This document shows positions 1 to 8,208 of a DNA stretch of 44,380 nt, piece by piece. Under the pieces are notes generated by a model. That model saw nothing but the letters and a program-made list of their open reading frames with translations, did not search any database and had not been told where the DNA came from. Where the stretch lies: assembly GCF_029478665.1 (NCBI RefSeq), contig NZ_JARPQB010000045.1, positions 1 to 44,380 of the forward strand. Direction: 5' to 3'. The first letter of the stretch is position 1, and the number at the start of each line of letters is the position of its first letter. This stretch comes from Pseudomonas entomophila (GTDB taxonomy: Bacteria; Pseudomonadota; Gammaproteobacteria; Pseudomonadales; Pseudomonadaceae). A program made the position numbers and the translations under genes.

Positions 1-114
1 TTCTTCGTCTAATGTCGTCATGGCGAACCCAAGGTTACGGCGGTTGTCCGAGTGTAAAGCCGCCGTAGGCGCCTCGCCACAAGGACGTTCCCTTTCATCC
101 GAACAAGCCCCGAC

Positions 115-1365
115 ATGTTCAGACCTCTTTTCGTATTCATTGGTACGCGCTACACCCGTGCCAAGCGTCGCAATCACTTCGTCTCGTTCATTTCGCTCAC
201 CTCGATGATCGGCCTCGCCCTGGGCGTGGTGGTGATGATCGTGGTGCTCTCGGTAATGAACGGTTTCGACCACGAGATGCGTACCCGCGTGCTGGGGATG
301 ATCCCTCATGCCACCCTGGAAACCGGCCAGCCCATCGATGACTGGCAGGCCCTCGCCTCTAAAGTAAAGCAGAATCCGCAGGTGCTGGCGGTTGCGCCGT
401 TCACCCAGATGCAGGGTTTGCTGACGCACGAGGGCAAGGTGCAGAAGGTGCTGCTCAACGGCGTCGACCCGGCCCGCGAGCGCGAGGTGTCGATCATCGA
501 CAAGTTCGTGCTCGACGGCAGCCTTGACAAGCTGGCGCCGGGCGAGTGGGGCATCATGATCGGCGACAAGGCCGCGCAGAAGCTGGGCGTGGCTGTCGGC
601 GACAAGCTGACCTTCGTCGCCCCGGAGGTCAGTGTCACCCCGGCCGGCATGTTCCCGCGCATGAAGCGCTTCACCGTGGTCGGCACCTTCCACGTCGGTG
701 CCGGCGAGATCGACGGCTATCTTGGGTTGACCAACCTCTCCGACCTGTCGCGCCTGCACCGCTGGAAAGCGGATCAAGTCCAGGGCCTGCGCCTGAAGTT
801 CGACGACCTGTTCCAGGCGCCGCGCGCGGCCTGGGACATCGCCCAGCAGCTGGGCGAGCAGCAGTTCTACCCACGTGACTGGACCCGCACCCACGGCAAC
901 CTGTACCAGGCGATTCGCATGGAGAAGTCCATGATCGGCCTGCTGTTGCTGCTGATCGTGGCGGTGGCGGCGTTCAACATCATTTCCACCCTGGTGATGG
1001 TGGTCAACGACAAGCGTGGCGACATCGCCATCCTCCGCACCCTGGGCGCGACCCCCGCGCAGATCATGGCCATCTTCATGGTCCAGGGCACGGTGATCGG
1101 CGTGGTCGGCACCCTGGTCGGCGCCGTGCTGGGCATTTTCGGCGCGCTCAATGTGAGCGCGGCGATCGCCGGCATCGAGACGCTGATCGGGCACAAGTTC
1201 CTCAACGCCGACGTGTATTTCATCGATTACCTGCCCTCGCAACTCCAGGCCCAGGACGTGTGGATGGTCTGCGGCGCGGCGCTGGTCCTGAGTTTCTTCG
1301 CCACCCTGTACCCGGCCTGGCGCGCCTCGCGCACCCAGCCTGCAGAGGCGCTACGTTATGAGTGA
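115..1365 (+). CDS. lolC: LolC/LolE-family lipoprotein-release permease (first copy)
   Basis: Inner-membrane permease of the LolCDE ABC transporter, which extracts mature outer-membrane lipoproteins from the inner membrane and hands them to LolA. The 416-residue protein has the family layout: one N-terminal membrane segment (about residues 22-48), a large periplasmic domain (about 50-265), then three C-terminal membrane segments in an FtsX-type domain, with the conserved stretch NDKRGDIAILRTLGATP near residue 300. It opens with MFRPLFVFIGTRYTR, almost the same opening as the paralogue at 2120, which supports this start. It overlaps lolD by 8 bases and heads a lolC-lolD-lolE operon. Assignment to the LolC rather than LolE role rests on gene order only; the two permeases are closely related. 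Confidence 0.93.
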   Translation: MFRPLFVFIGTRYTRAKRRNHFVSFISLTSMIGLALGVVVMIVVLSVMNGFDHEMRTRVLGMIPHATLETGQPIDDWQALASKVKQNPQVLAVAPFTQMQGLLTHEGKVQKVLLNGVDPAREREVSIIDKFVLDGSLDKLAPGEWGIMIGDKAAQKLGVAVGDKLTFVAPEVSVTPAGMFPRMKRFTVVGTFHVGAGEIDGYLGLTNLSDLSRLHRWKADQVQGLRLKFDDLFQAPRAAWDIAQQLGEQQFYPRDWTRTHGNLYQAIRMEKSMIGLLLLLIVAVAAFNIISTLVMVVNDKRGDIAILRTLGATPAQIMAIFMVQGTVIGVVGTLVGAVLGIFGALNVSAAIAGIETLIGHKFLNADVYFIDYLPSQLQAQDVWMVCGAALVLSFFATLYPAWRASRTQPAEALRYE

Positions 1366-2056
1366 GTCGCGCATGAGTGATAAAGCCGTGTTGAGTTGCC
1401 GCAACCTGGGCAAGAGCTACGAAGAGGGCCCGGAGTCGGTGCAGGTGCTGTCCGGGTTGAACCTGGAACTGCAGCCGGGCGAGCGGGTGGCCATCGTCGG
1501 CAGCTCCGGCTCGGGCAAGAGTACCTTGCTCAACCTGCTGGGTGGCCTGGATACACCGACCCAAGGCAGCGTCTGGCTGGCCGGCGAAGAACTGTCGGCG
1601 CTGGGCGAGCGGGCGCGTGGGCTGCTGCGCAACCGCGCGCTGGGCTTCGTCTACCAGTTCCACCACCTGCTGCCGGAGTTCACCGCCCTGGAAAACGCCT
1701 GCATGCCCCTGCTGATTGGCAAGACGCCTATTCCAGAGGCCCGCGAGCGCGCCGAGGCGCTGCTCAAGCGGGTTGGCCTGGGCCATCGGCTGAATCACAA
1801 GCCGGCCGAGCTGTCCGGTGGTGAGCGCCAGCGCGTGGCGATCGCCCGCGCCCTGGTCAACCGCCCGGGCCTGGTGATGCTCGACGAGCCAACTGGCAAC
1901 CTCGACCACCACACCGCCCAGGGCATCCAGGAACTGATGCAGGAGCTGTCCAGCCACTCGCAGACCGCGTTCCTGGTGGTCACCCACGACCTCAACCTGG
2001 CGCGCCAGATGGACCGTGTGCTGCGCCTGGAAGACGGGCACCTGGTGGCGATCTGA
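1358..2056 (+). CDS. lolD: Lipoprotein-releasing ABC transporter ATPase LolD
   Basis: Cytoplasmic ATPase that powers LolCDE. All ABC motifs are visible: Walker A GSSGSGKST near residue 48, signature LSGGERQRVAIARAL near 150, Walker B LVMLDEPTGNLD near 170 and the H-loop VVTHD near 205. Length is 232 residues from the ATG at 1358, or 227 from the ATG at 1373 (MSDKAVLSC). The upstream start has a GAGG nine bases before it and overlaps the lolC stop; the downstream start matches the length I associate with Pseudomonas LolD. Either is plausible. It lies between the two permease genes, so the three subunits are co-transcribed. Confidence 0.93.
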   Translation: MSESRMSDKAVLSCRNLGKSYEEGPESVQVLSGLNLELQPGERVAIVGSSGSGKSTLLNLLGGLDTPTQGSVWLAGEELSALGERARGLLRNRALGFVYQFHHLLPEFTALENACMPLLIGKTPIPEARERAEALLKRVGLGHRLNHKPAELSGGERQRVAIARALVNRPGLVMLDEPTGNLDHHTAQGIQELMQELSSHSQTAFLVVTHDLNLARQMDRVLRLEDGHLVAI

Positions 2057-2119
2057 GTCGCTTGCGCGGGGCGCCATGAAGCGCGCCCCGGTTCACTTTC
2101 TTCTTAGGTGTTGCCGTTC

Positions 2120-3364
2120 ATGTTCAGACCCTTGCCCTTGTTCATCGGTGCTCGTTACACCCGTGCCAAGCGCCGCAACCATTTCATCTCGTTCATCTCG
2201 ATGACCTCGATGATCGGCCTGTCGCTCGGCGTGCTGGCGATGATCGTGGTGCTGTCGGTGATGAACGGCTTCCAGCGCGAGATGAGCTCGCGCGTGCTGG
2301 GCCTGGTGCCCCACGCCAGCATCCTCGGCGTGCAGCCGCTGGACGACTGGCGCCAGGTGGCCAGTGCCGCCGAAGGCAACCCGGCGGTGCTGGCCGCCGC
2401 GCCGCTTACCGAACTGGAAGGCATGCTGTCGTACAAAGGTGCCATGCAGCCGATTCAGGTGGCGGGTATCGACCCGGCCGAAGAGGGCAAGGTCTCCATC
2501 GTCACCCAGCATATCGTCCAAGGTAGCTTGCAGGACCTCGTGCCTGGCGAGTACGGCGTGGTCATCGGTGAGCTGACGGCCCGACGCTTCCGCCTGAACA
2601 CCGGCGACAAGCTGACCCTGATCGTCCCCGAGATCAGCAAGGAACCCGGCGGCATCACCCCACGCATGCAGCGTTTGACGGTGGTCGGCATCTTCAAGGT
2701 CGGTGCCGAGCTGGATGGCTCCCAGGCCTACATCCATGTCGCCGATGCCGGTGAGATGCAGCGTTGGGCGCCGGGCCAGGTGCAGGGCGTGCGTCTGAAG
2801 CTGCAAGATCTGTATGCCGCGCCACAGGTGTCGAAAGCGATCGCCGCTGGCCTGGGCGAGGGTTACCGCGCCGATGATTGGTCGCACACCCAGGGCAGCC
2901 TGTTCAGCGCGATGAAGATGGAAAAGACCATGATCGGTCTGCTGTTGATGATGATCATCGCGGTGGCGGCGTTCAACATCATCGCCACCCTGGTGATGGT
3001 GGTGAACGACAAAGGCGCGGACATCGCCATCCTGCGCACCATCGGCGCCACGCCGGCGCAGATCATGGGCACGTTCATGGTCCAGGGCAGCTTGATCGGT
3101 ATCGTCGGCACGCTGATCGGTGGCGTATTGGGGGTGGTCGCTGCGTTCAACGTCAGCGCCATCGTCGGTTGGGTCGAGCGGGTCAGTGGCCAGCACATCT
3201 TCACGTCCGACATCTACTTCATCAGCAGCCTGCCGTCCGAATTGCAGTGGGGCGACGTGGCAATCATCTGCGTGGCGGGTTTGGTAATGAGCTTCCTGGC
3301 GACCATCTACCCGGCCTACCGGGCCTCGCAGATCGAACCGGCGATGGCCTTGCGCTACGAGTAG
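2120..3364 (+). CDS. lolE: LolC/LolE-family lipoprotein-release permease (second copy)
   Basis: Second permease subunit of the lipoprotein-release transporter, 414 residues, strongly similar to the protein at 115 along its whole length. Shared stretches include YTRAKRRNHF, the first membrane segment, and NDKGADIAILRTIGATPAQI near residue 296. Topology is the same 1+3 membrane-segment arrangement with a large periplasmic loop. The start at 2120 (MFRPLPLFIG) is chosen because it aligns with the paralogue start; a GTG at 2108 would add four residues. It follows lolD by about 60 bases and is followed by a terminator-like hairpin at 3435. Gamma-proteobacterial heterodimeric LolCE pairs look exactly like this. 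Confidence 0.93.
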   Translation: MFRPLPLFIGARYTRAKRRNHFISFISMTSMIGLSLGVLAMIVVLSVMNGFQREMSSRVLGLVPHASILGVQPLDDWRQVASAAEGNPAVLAAAPLTELEGMLSYKGAMQPIQVAGIDPAEEGKVSIVTQHIVQGSLQDLVPGEYGVVIGELTARRFRLNTGDKLTLIVPEISKEPGGITPRMQRLTVVGIFKVGAELDGSQAYIHVADAGEMQRWAPGQVQGVRLKLQDLYAAPQVSKAIAAGLGEGYRADDWSHTQGSLFSAMKMEKTMIGLLLMMIIAVAAFNIIATLVMVVNDKGADIAILRTIGATPAQIMGTFMVQGSLIGIVGTLIGGVLGVVAAFNVSAIVGWVERVSGQHIFTSDIYFISSLPSELQWGDVAIICVAGLVMSFLATIYPAYRASQIEPAMALRYE

Positions 3365-3370
3365 CGCAAT

Positions 3371-3433
3371 TCGCCAGCAAGGCTGGCTCCTACAGGCGCT
3401 GTGTGCGCTGGTAGGAGCCAACCTTGCTGGCGA
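3371..3433. repeat. REP palindrome pair
   Basis: Two inverted copies of a Pseudomonas REP-type unit lie just after lolE. The left arm (3371-3393) is nearly the reverse complement of the right arm (3411-3433). Each has its own small stem (GCCAGC/GCTGGC type) and the common CTCCTAC tail. One arm has a single mismatch (AAGGCT versus AACCTT region). It separates the lol operon from the convergent copRS genes. Confidence 0.8.
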
Positions 3434-3434
3434 T

Positions 3435-3456
3435 GGGCCGCAAAGCGGCCCCTTTT
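3435..3456 (+). terminator. Probable terminator of lolCDE
   Basis: A seven-base GC-only stem (GGGCCGC / GCGGCCC, 3435-3441 and 3445-3451) with an AAA loop is followed by CTTTT. It abuts the copS stop codon on the other strand. The T tract is short, so efficiency is uncertain. Confidence 0.5.
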
Positions 3457-4805
3457 CACTGCCGTTCAGGCAGCTCGATCACGAACCACGTCCAGCCATT
3501 CTCACACTTCGCCCTGATGCTTCCCCCATGCGCCTGCACGATCGAGCGGGTGATCGCAAGCCCCAGTCCGGCGTGTTCGCTGTTGCCTTCCTGGCGAGCC
3601 GGATCCGCGCGATAGAACCGGTCAAACAGCCGCTCCAGCAGGTGTGGGGCAATGGCCGGCCCGGTATTGGTCACGCTGACGCATAATCCTGGCTCCAGTG
3701 TCACGCGGATCTCACCGCCGGCCGGTGTGAAGCGCAATGCGTTATCCAGCAGGTTGGACAGGGCCCGGCGCAGCATGTGCCTGTCCCCTTCGGTGCGCGC
3801 TTCGCCCGCGCGTGACAGCCGCACCTCGGCTTCCTCGGCCAGCGGGGCGTAGTACTCCAGCAGCGCATCGACTTCCACGGCCAGGTCCAGCGGCTGGCGA
3901 TTGGGCATCAGCAAACCGTGATCGGCCTTGGCCAGATAAAGCATGTCGTTGACCAGCTGGGCCATCCACTGCAGTTCCTCCAGGTTGCCATGCAGGGCCT
4001 CGCGGTATTCCTCGAGGCTGCGCGGGCGAGTGAGGGTGACCTGGGTGTGCGTGAGCAGATTGGACAGCGGCGTACGCAATTCGTGGGCGATGTCGGCGGA
4101 AAATGCCGACAGGCGCTGGAAGGCGTCGTCCAGGCGCTGCAGCATGGCATTGACCGTGCTCGCCAGCTCCGCCAGTTCTTCGGGCATCTGTGCCACAGGC
4201 AGGCGAGTGGTCAGCGACCGGGCATTGACGCTGGCGGCGACCTTGCCCATCCGTCGCAACGGCTTCAGGCCCCGGCGTGCGGCCCAGGCGCCCAGCAGTG
4301 CGGTGGCCAAGGCCGACAAGCCCACGGTGAGCCAGATCAGGCGCTGCATGCCTTGGAGGAAATGCTGATGGTGGGTGATGTCGAGGAACAGGGTGAGCTG
4401 CGGTGACGCAGGTTGGTTATCGCTGAGCGGGACGCTCAGGCTGCGGTAGTCGACGCCGCTGGCATGCAGGGTGGCCAGGCCGGCCTGGCGCAGGTCGTCC
4501 GGCAGGCCTTCGCGGCTGTCGAACCAGATCGTGCCATCGATGCCGCGTACGCGCAGGGCCAGGTCGGACTGATGGCTCAGTTCGTTGCTCAGATCAGGCA
4601 GGCGTGCGCTCAGTTGTTCAGGGGTGACCACGCCGTCGAGCAGGCTGCGCATCAGTGACAGGCGGCCGCTGAGCAGTTGCTGGTCGAGCTCGACGAAGTG
4701 ACGTTCGCTGGCGCGGTTGAACAGCAGTCCGGCTGTCAGCGAAACGGTCGCGGTACAGGCGGCGAACAGCAGGGCCAGGCGGCCACCGAGGGACAGGCGG
4801 CGCAT
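3456..4805 (-). CDS. copS: Heavy-metal (copper) sensor histidine kinase, CopS/IrlS type
   Basis: Inner-membrane kinase of a copper-responsive two-component system. The 449-residue protein has a membrane segment at about residues 10-30, a periplasmic sensor region to about 150, a second membrane segment near 150-172, HAMP, then the H-box FSADIAHELRTPLSN with phospho-acceptor His241. N-box (LSNLLDNALRFTP) and G-box (GLGLAITRS) of the ATP-binding domain are present. Start: the ATG at 4805 overlaps the copR stop as TGATG, which implies translational coupling; a longer frame upstream (to 4949) overlaps copR and lacks kinase-like sequence. CopR, the CopR box at 5639 and the adjacent cupredoxin point to copper or silver as the signal. 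The ligand is inferred, not shown. Confidence 0.9.
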   Translation of the reverse strand: MRRLSLGGRLALLFAACTATVSLTAGLLFNRASERHFVELDQQLLSGRLSLMRSLLDGVVTPEQLSARLPDLSNELSHQSDLALRVRGIDGTIWFDSREGLPDDLRQAGLATLHASGVDYRSLSVPLSDNQPASPQLTLFLDITHHQHFLQGMQRLIWLTVGLSALATALLGAWAARRGLKPLRRMGKVAASVNARSLTTRLPVAQMPEELAELASTVNAMLQRLDDAFQRLSAFSADIAHELRTPLSNLLTHTQVTLTRPRSLEEYREALHGNLEELQWMAQLVNDMLYLAKADHGLLMPNRQPLDLAVEVDALLEYYAPLAEEAEVRLSRAGEARTEGDRHMLRRALSNLLDNALRFTPAGGEIRVTLEPGLCVSVTNTGPAIAPHLLERLFDRFYRADPARQEGNSEHAGLGLAITRSIVQAHGGSIRAKCENGWTWFVIELPERQ

Positions 4806-5485
4806 CAGTCCTGGCGCTCCTCGAGCACGTAGCCCATGCCGCGCACGGTGTGGATCAGCTTGGTCGGATGGCTGTCGTCGATCTTCAGGCGCAGGCGGCG
4901 GATGGCCACTTCGATCACGTTGGTGTCGCTGTCGAAATTCATGTCCCACACCTGCGAGGCGATCAGCGACTTGGGCAGCACTTCGCCCTGGCGGCGCAGC
5001 AGCAGTTCGAGCAGGGCGAACTCCTTGGCGGTCAGGTCGATGCGTTGGCCGCTGCGCTCGGCGCGGCGGCGGATCAGGTCCAGGCGCAGGTCGGCGAGCG
5101 CCAGGTTGGTGTCCTGGCTGGCGTTGGCGCCTCGGCGCAGCAGGCTGCGCACCCGTGCCAGCAGTTCAGAGAAGGCGAATGGCTTGACCAGATAGTCGTC
5201 GGCCCCCAGCTCGAGGCCGTGCACGCGGTCCTCGACGGCGTCGCGGGCGGTGAGGAACAGCACGGGTGTATCCAGCCCGGCCTGGCGTACGGCCTGGAGA
5301 ATCTGCCAGCCGTTGCGCCCCGGCAACATAACGTCGAGGATCAACAGGTCGTGGTCCCCGGTCAGCGCCAGGTGCTGGCCGGTGTCGCCGTCGGTGGCCA
5401 GTTCCGTGGCGAAACCGGCCTCGCTCAGGCCCTGGCACAGGTATTGGCCAGTCTTGGCCTGGTCTTCGACGATCAGTAGTTTCAT
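4805..5485 (-). CDS. copR: Copper response regulator, CopR/IrlR type
   Basis: OmpR/PhoB-family transcription factor of 226 residues. The receiver domain has the acidic pair ED at residues 7-8, phospho-acceptor Asp51 in LLILDVMLPG, and Lys near 101 in DYLVKPF. The C-terminal winged-helix domain (about 125-223) carries DLTAKEFALLELLLRR and the ending GMGYVLEE typical of heavy-metal regulators. It is the first gene of a copR-copS pair reading away from the cupredoxin gene at 5728. An exact match to the CopR box I know from P. aeruginosa lies in the divergent intergenic region, 154 bases upstream of this start. Phosphorylated CopR is expected to activate the cupredoxin gene and perhaps distant copper-resistance genes. 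Confidence 0.92.
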   Translation of the reverse strand: MKLLIVEDQAKTGQYLCQGLSEAGFATELATDGDTGQHLALTGDHDLLILDVMLPGRNGWQILQAVRQAGLDTPVLFLTARDAVEDRVHGLELGADDYLVKPFAFSELLARVRSLLRRGANASQDTNLALADLRLDLIRRRAERSGQRIDLTAKEFALLELLLRRQGEVLPKSLIASQVWDMNFDSDTNVIEVAIRRLRLKIDDSHPTKLIHTVRGMGYVLEERQD

Positions 5486-5519
5486 GGGCGTTCACAATTC
5501 CGGAAGTTCACGCGAGCCT

Positions 5520-5588
5520 TGTAGGAGCGGATTCATCCGCGAAAAATGTTGGGGCATTCACGGCAGCATTCGCGGGTAAACCCGCCCC
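5520..5588. repeat. Two REP-type palindromes
   Basis: One unit at 5520-5542 (TGTAGGAGCGGATTCATCCG, then CGA) and a second, different hairpin at 5569-5585 (GCGGGTAAACCCGC) lie in the copR-cupredoxin intergenic region. The first unit is of the GCGGATTCATCCGC stem class also found at 15963, 16128, 21547 and 21655. Confidence 0.7.
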
Positions 5589-5638
5589 CCAAGGATGGTG
5601 CCTGAAATCATACGTGACGATCCGCCGCCTCGCCCAAG

Positions 5639-5654
5639 CTGACAAAGTTGTAAT
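5639..5654 (+). promoter_or_regulatory. CopR box
   Basis: CTGACA-AAGTT-GTAAT matches the CopR operator I know from P. aeruginosa (CTGACA-N5-GTAAT) at every fixed position. It lies 74 bases upstream of the cupredoxin start and 154 bases upstream of copR. Placement fits activation of the cupredoxin gene. The match is seen; the binding is inferred. Confidence 0.7.
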
Positions 5655-5727
5655 CTTCCCGTCAGCCAGTTGCCAGCCAGCCTTTTCGAGAATGACCACA
5701 TTCTCCCCGCACCCTTCGGAGCCACTG

Positions 5728-6231
5728 ATGAAACACCTGTTTGTCGCCGCCGCGCTCGCGCTGCTCAGCCTGCCCACCTTCGCCGACGAGTCGAAGACCT
5801 TCGCCTTCGGTGAGCCAGCTCCAGCGGCCAAGGCCAGCCGTACCGTCGAGGTGGTGCTCAAGGATATCGCCTTCGAGCCCAAGAGCCTCAAGGTCAAGGC
5901 TGGCGAAACCGTGCGCTTCGTGCTGATCAACGAAGGCAAGCTGCCCCACGAGTTCAACCTGGGTGACAAGGCCATGCATGTCGAGCACCAGAAGGAGATG
6001 GTGGCGATGCAGGGCAAGCTGTTCACCGCCGGCATGAACCATGAGGGCATGGATCACGGTCAGATGAACATGGATGCGCATGCTCACGGGGCAGGCAATA
6101 CCGTGCTGGTCCAGCCCGGCCAGCGTGCCGAGTTGACCTGGACCTTCCGCAAGTCCGCGCCTATCGAGTTTGCCTGCAACGTGCCGGGGCACTATCAAGC
6201 CGGTATGGTCGGGCCGCTGACCATCGAGTAA
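5728..6231 (+). CDS. Periplasmic cupredoxin with Met/His-rich loop (CopI-like)
   Basis: Small exported copper protein, 167 residues. Residues 1-19 form a signal peptide (cleavage near TFA-DE). A type-1 copper site can be read directly: His74 in LPHEFNL, Cys150, His155 and Met160 in CNVPGHYQAGM. Between them, residues about 83-125 hold a loop unusually rich in Met and His (MNHEGMDHGQMNMDAHAHG), suited to binding extra Cu(I)/Cu(II). The ATG at 5728 gives a proper signal peptide; the open frame back to 5614 crosses the CopR box and is rejected. The gene stands alone, divergent from copRS. A role in periplasmic copper tolerance is inferred from fold and context. Confidence 0.88.
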   Translation: MKHLFVAAALALLSLPTFADESKTFAFGEPAPAAKASRTVEVVLKDIAFEPKSLKVKAGETVRFVLINEGKLPHEFNLGDKAMHVEHQKEMVAMQGKLFTAGMNHEGMDHGQMNMDAHAHGAGNTVLVQPGQRAELTWTFRKSAPIEFACNVPGHYQAGMVGPLTIE

Positions 6232-6299
6232 CAAGCGCCCCAAGGCGGGGTGCAAAACCGGTAGACTAAGGGCAATTTCGAACCCTCAGGTCAGTTTCC

Positions 6300-7130
6300 A
6301 TGCATCCCGCCGCCGAACACTCTCCGCTGGGCAAGTCCAGCGAATACATCGCCACCTACACGCCCTCGCTGCTGTTCCCGATTCCACGCCTGGCCAAGTG
6401 GGCCGAACTGGGCGTCAGCGGTGACGCCCTGCCCTGGCAGGGCGTGGATTACTGGAACTGCTTCGAGCTGTCCTGGCTGCTGCCGTCGGGCAAGCCGGTG
6501 GTGGCCATTGGTGAATTCGCCATCCCGTGCGACTCGCCGAACATCATCGAGTCCAAGTCGTTCAAGCTGTACCTCAACTCGCTGAACCAGACGAAGTTCG
6601 AGTCGGTGGCGCAGTTGCAGGCGTGCCTGGTGAAGGATCTTTCCACTGCTGCGGGCAAGCCGGTGGCGGTCAAGGTCAGCACTCTGGCCGATATCGAGGC
6701 TCAAGGTGTCACCGCCTTGCCGGGGCAGTGCATCGACGCGCTGGACGTGGCAATCGATAACTACGAGCAGCCACAACCCGAGCTGCTGAGTTGCTCAACC
6801 GAGCGTGTGGTGGAAGAGACAGTCCACAGCCACTTGCTCAAGTCCAACTGCCCGGTCACAGGCCAGCCGGACTGGGGCAGCGTGGTGGTCGAGTACAAAG
6901 GGCGTGCGCTGGATCATGCCAGCCTGCTCACCTACCTGATCAGCTTCCGTCAGCATGCCGATTTCCACGAGCAGTGCGTGGAGCGCATCTACCTTGACCT
7001 GAAAAATCTGCTGCAGCCTGAGCACCTGACGGTGTATGCGCGCTATGTGCGCCGTGGCGGGCTGGATATCAACCCGTATCGCAGCACCGGCGCGATTTCG
7101 CCGAACAACCAGCGTCTGGTGCGTCAGTAA
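6300..7130 (+). CDS. queF: NADPH-dependent 7-cyano-7-deazaguanine reductase QueF (type II)
   Basis: Cytoplasmic enzyme that reduces the nitrile preQ0 to preQ1 in queuosine tRNA-modification synthesis. The 276-residue length is that of the long, two-domain type II QueF. The N-terminal half carries IIESKSFKLYLNSLNQT near residue 81, the substrate-binding stretch. The C-terminal half has the catalytic cysteine Cys184 in LKSNCPVTGQPDWG and the conserved YLISFRQHADFHEQC. It starts 68 bases after the cupredoxin stop with no clear terminator between, so partial read-through is possible. No preQ1 riboswitch-like element was seen upstream. Confidence 0.96.
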   Translation: MHPAAEHSPLGKSSEYIATYTPSLLFPIPRLAKWAELGVSGDALPWQGVDYWNCFELSWLLPSGKPVVAIGEFAIPCDSPNIIESKSFKLYLNSLNQTKFESVAQLQACLVKDLSTAAGKPVAVKVSTLADIEAQGVTALPGQCIDALDVAIDNYEQPQPELLSCSTERVVEETVHSHLLKSNCPVTGQPDWGSVVVEYKGRALDHASLLTYLISFRQHADFHEQCVERIYLDLKNLLQPEHLTVYARYVRRGGLDINPYRSTGAISPNNQRLVRQ

Positions 7131-7135
7131 GGCAA

Positions 7136-7242
7136 TTGGGGCCGCGTTGCGGCCCATCGCCGGCAACGCCGGCTCCTACCTGGCAAACGCCAATCCCTGT
7201 AGGAGCCGGCTTTGCCGGCGATGGGCTGCAACGCAGCCCCAA
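7136..7242. repeat. REP inverted pair
   Basis: Two long arms (7136-7179 and about 7198-7242) face each other. Each is made of a GGGGC(C/T)GC...GC outer hairpin and an inner CGCCGGC...GCCGGCTCCTAC unit. The pair lies between the convergent queF and DUF4404 genes and may act as a bidirectional transcription stop. Confidence 0.8.
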
Positions 7243-7257
7243 TCGTATTCAGAGGGG

Positions 7258-7521
7258 TCAGATGCCCATGCTGTGCAACGAGTTGACGATGCTGCGCAGG
7301 GTGGCTGTCAGGTCGGGGTGATCGGCCTCGAAGCGTTCGATGGCGAGATTCACGCCATCGACGACGTTGTTGTCCGGGGTGGCTTCTTCGAGCTTGATCT
7401 GGGCTTCGATCTGTTGCATCAGTTCGCGCAGGTGGTCGCGCTCTTCCAGCGAGAGCGGTGGATTGCGGTCCAGTTGCTCGCGCAGGCTATCGAGTTGCTC
7501 TTGCAGTTCGCGGGCGGGCAT
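7258..7521 (-). CDS. DUF4404-family small protein
   Basis: 87-residue, soluble, acidic protein, mostly predicted helix. It begins MPARELQEQLDSLREQLD, a heptad-like amphipathic stretch consistent with a coiled coil, and continues with DHLRELMQQIEAQIKLEE. A second half (about 55-87) is DGVNLAIERFEADHPDLTAT. It matches my memory of DUF4404 proteins found next to queF in pseudomonads. No catalytic motif, signal peptide or membrane segment is visible and the function is unknown. The gene reads convergent to queF and is followed downstream by the REP pair. Confidence 0.75.
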   Translation of the reverse strand: MPARELQEQLDSLREQLDRNPPLSLEERDHLRELMQQIEAQIKLEEATPDNNVVDGVNLAIERFEADHPDLTATLRSIVNSLHSMGI

Positions 7522-7644
7522 TGGTCATACTCCATCAATGGCTTGGCAAGGCATGGACCTCGGTGAAGCGCCAAAGGTTCTTGCCTGCCTTCTAGCGTAA
7601 TCCACCTGCCGGCGCTTTGCATGACTCGCATCAACTGTGATGTA

Positions 7645-8208
7645 TCAGGGTTTCTCGCCCTTGTGCCGGCGTTGGGCGATGTCGGCCAGGCAGGTGTCGA
7701 GCGCCTCGAGGTGGTCGATGACTGAATGCACACCCATGCCGAACAGTGCGAGGGTGGCCTTGCCGCGGGCCAGTTCCTGTTCTTGCCGCGTCATGCCTTG
7801 CCATTGGCTGGAGCTCAGGTCGCACGAAGGGTTGCAAGCCGCCAGGCCGACAGTCCACAGGCCTGCGTTGAGCGCCGATTGCAGCAACAGCGGTTCGCCG
7901 CTGACCAGAACGCAACCTTCCAGCCGTTGGCTTTCCAGGGTCATCAGCGCTTGCCAGCAAGCGTCGGGCGCCGGCCAGGTGCCCTCGTTGACTGCATGGC
8001 CGGGCAACCAATCGGGGAGTGCGCGGGTGAGCTGCCGGCCATGAGCGGCATCGAGCTCGTCGAGCCAGATGCAAGGTACCTGCTGTTTGCGCAGGCGCTC
8101 GAGGGAGTCCAGTGCGCCGGGCGCGGGCAAGTGATTGCCATCCGAACTCTGGACCAGGCAGCCGCGCAGTCCGAACAACACGGCGGTGAAGGAGGGGGCG
8201 TCTTGCAT
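7645..8208 (-). CDS. HAD-superfamily protein lacking the catalytic motif
   Basis: 187 residues with the overall sequence pattern of a phosphonoacetaldehyde-hydrolase-like HAD protein, the type found near vacJ/mlaA in Pseudomonas. The N-terminal strand that should carry the DxDxT nucleophile motif instead reads VLFGLRGCLV, so both aspartates are missing. The middle part (SLERLRKQQVPCIWLDE) resembles motif II surroundings and LEGCVLVSGEPLLLQSALNAGLWTVGL resembles the motif III/IV region. Phosphatase activity is therefore unlikely; a binding or regulatory role is possible. Start at 8208 (MQDAPSFTAV) leaves a divergent promoter region of 189 bases shared with mlaA. Confidence 0.7.
   Translation of the reverse strand: MQDAPSFTAVLFGLRGCLVQSSDGNHLPAPGALDSLERLRKQQVPCIWLDELDAAHGRQLTRALPDWLPGHAVNEGTWPAPDACWQALMTLESQRLEGCVLVSGEPLLLQSALNAGLWTVGLAACNPSCDLSSSQWQGMTRQEQELARGKATLALFGMGVHSVIDHLEALDTCLADIAQRRHKGEKP

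Noticed and set aside
1..114. Gene upstream of lolC
   Set aside because: Only 114 bases; the short ORF from 20 overlaps lolC in another frame and shows nothing recognisable. Probably promoter and leader.
2093..3421. Minus-strand ORF of 442 codons opposite lolE
   Set aside because: His/Asp-rich shadow typical of the antisense frame of GC-rich coding DNA; lolE on the other strand is certain.
5614..5727. Longer N-terminus for the cupredoxin gene
   Set aside because: Runs through the CopR box and would bury the signal peptide.
6236..6256. Hairpin after the cupredoxin gene
   Set aside because: Short GC stem without a T run; not convincing as a terminator.
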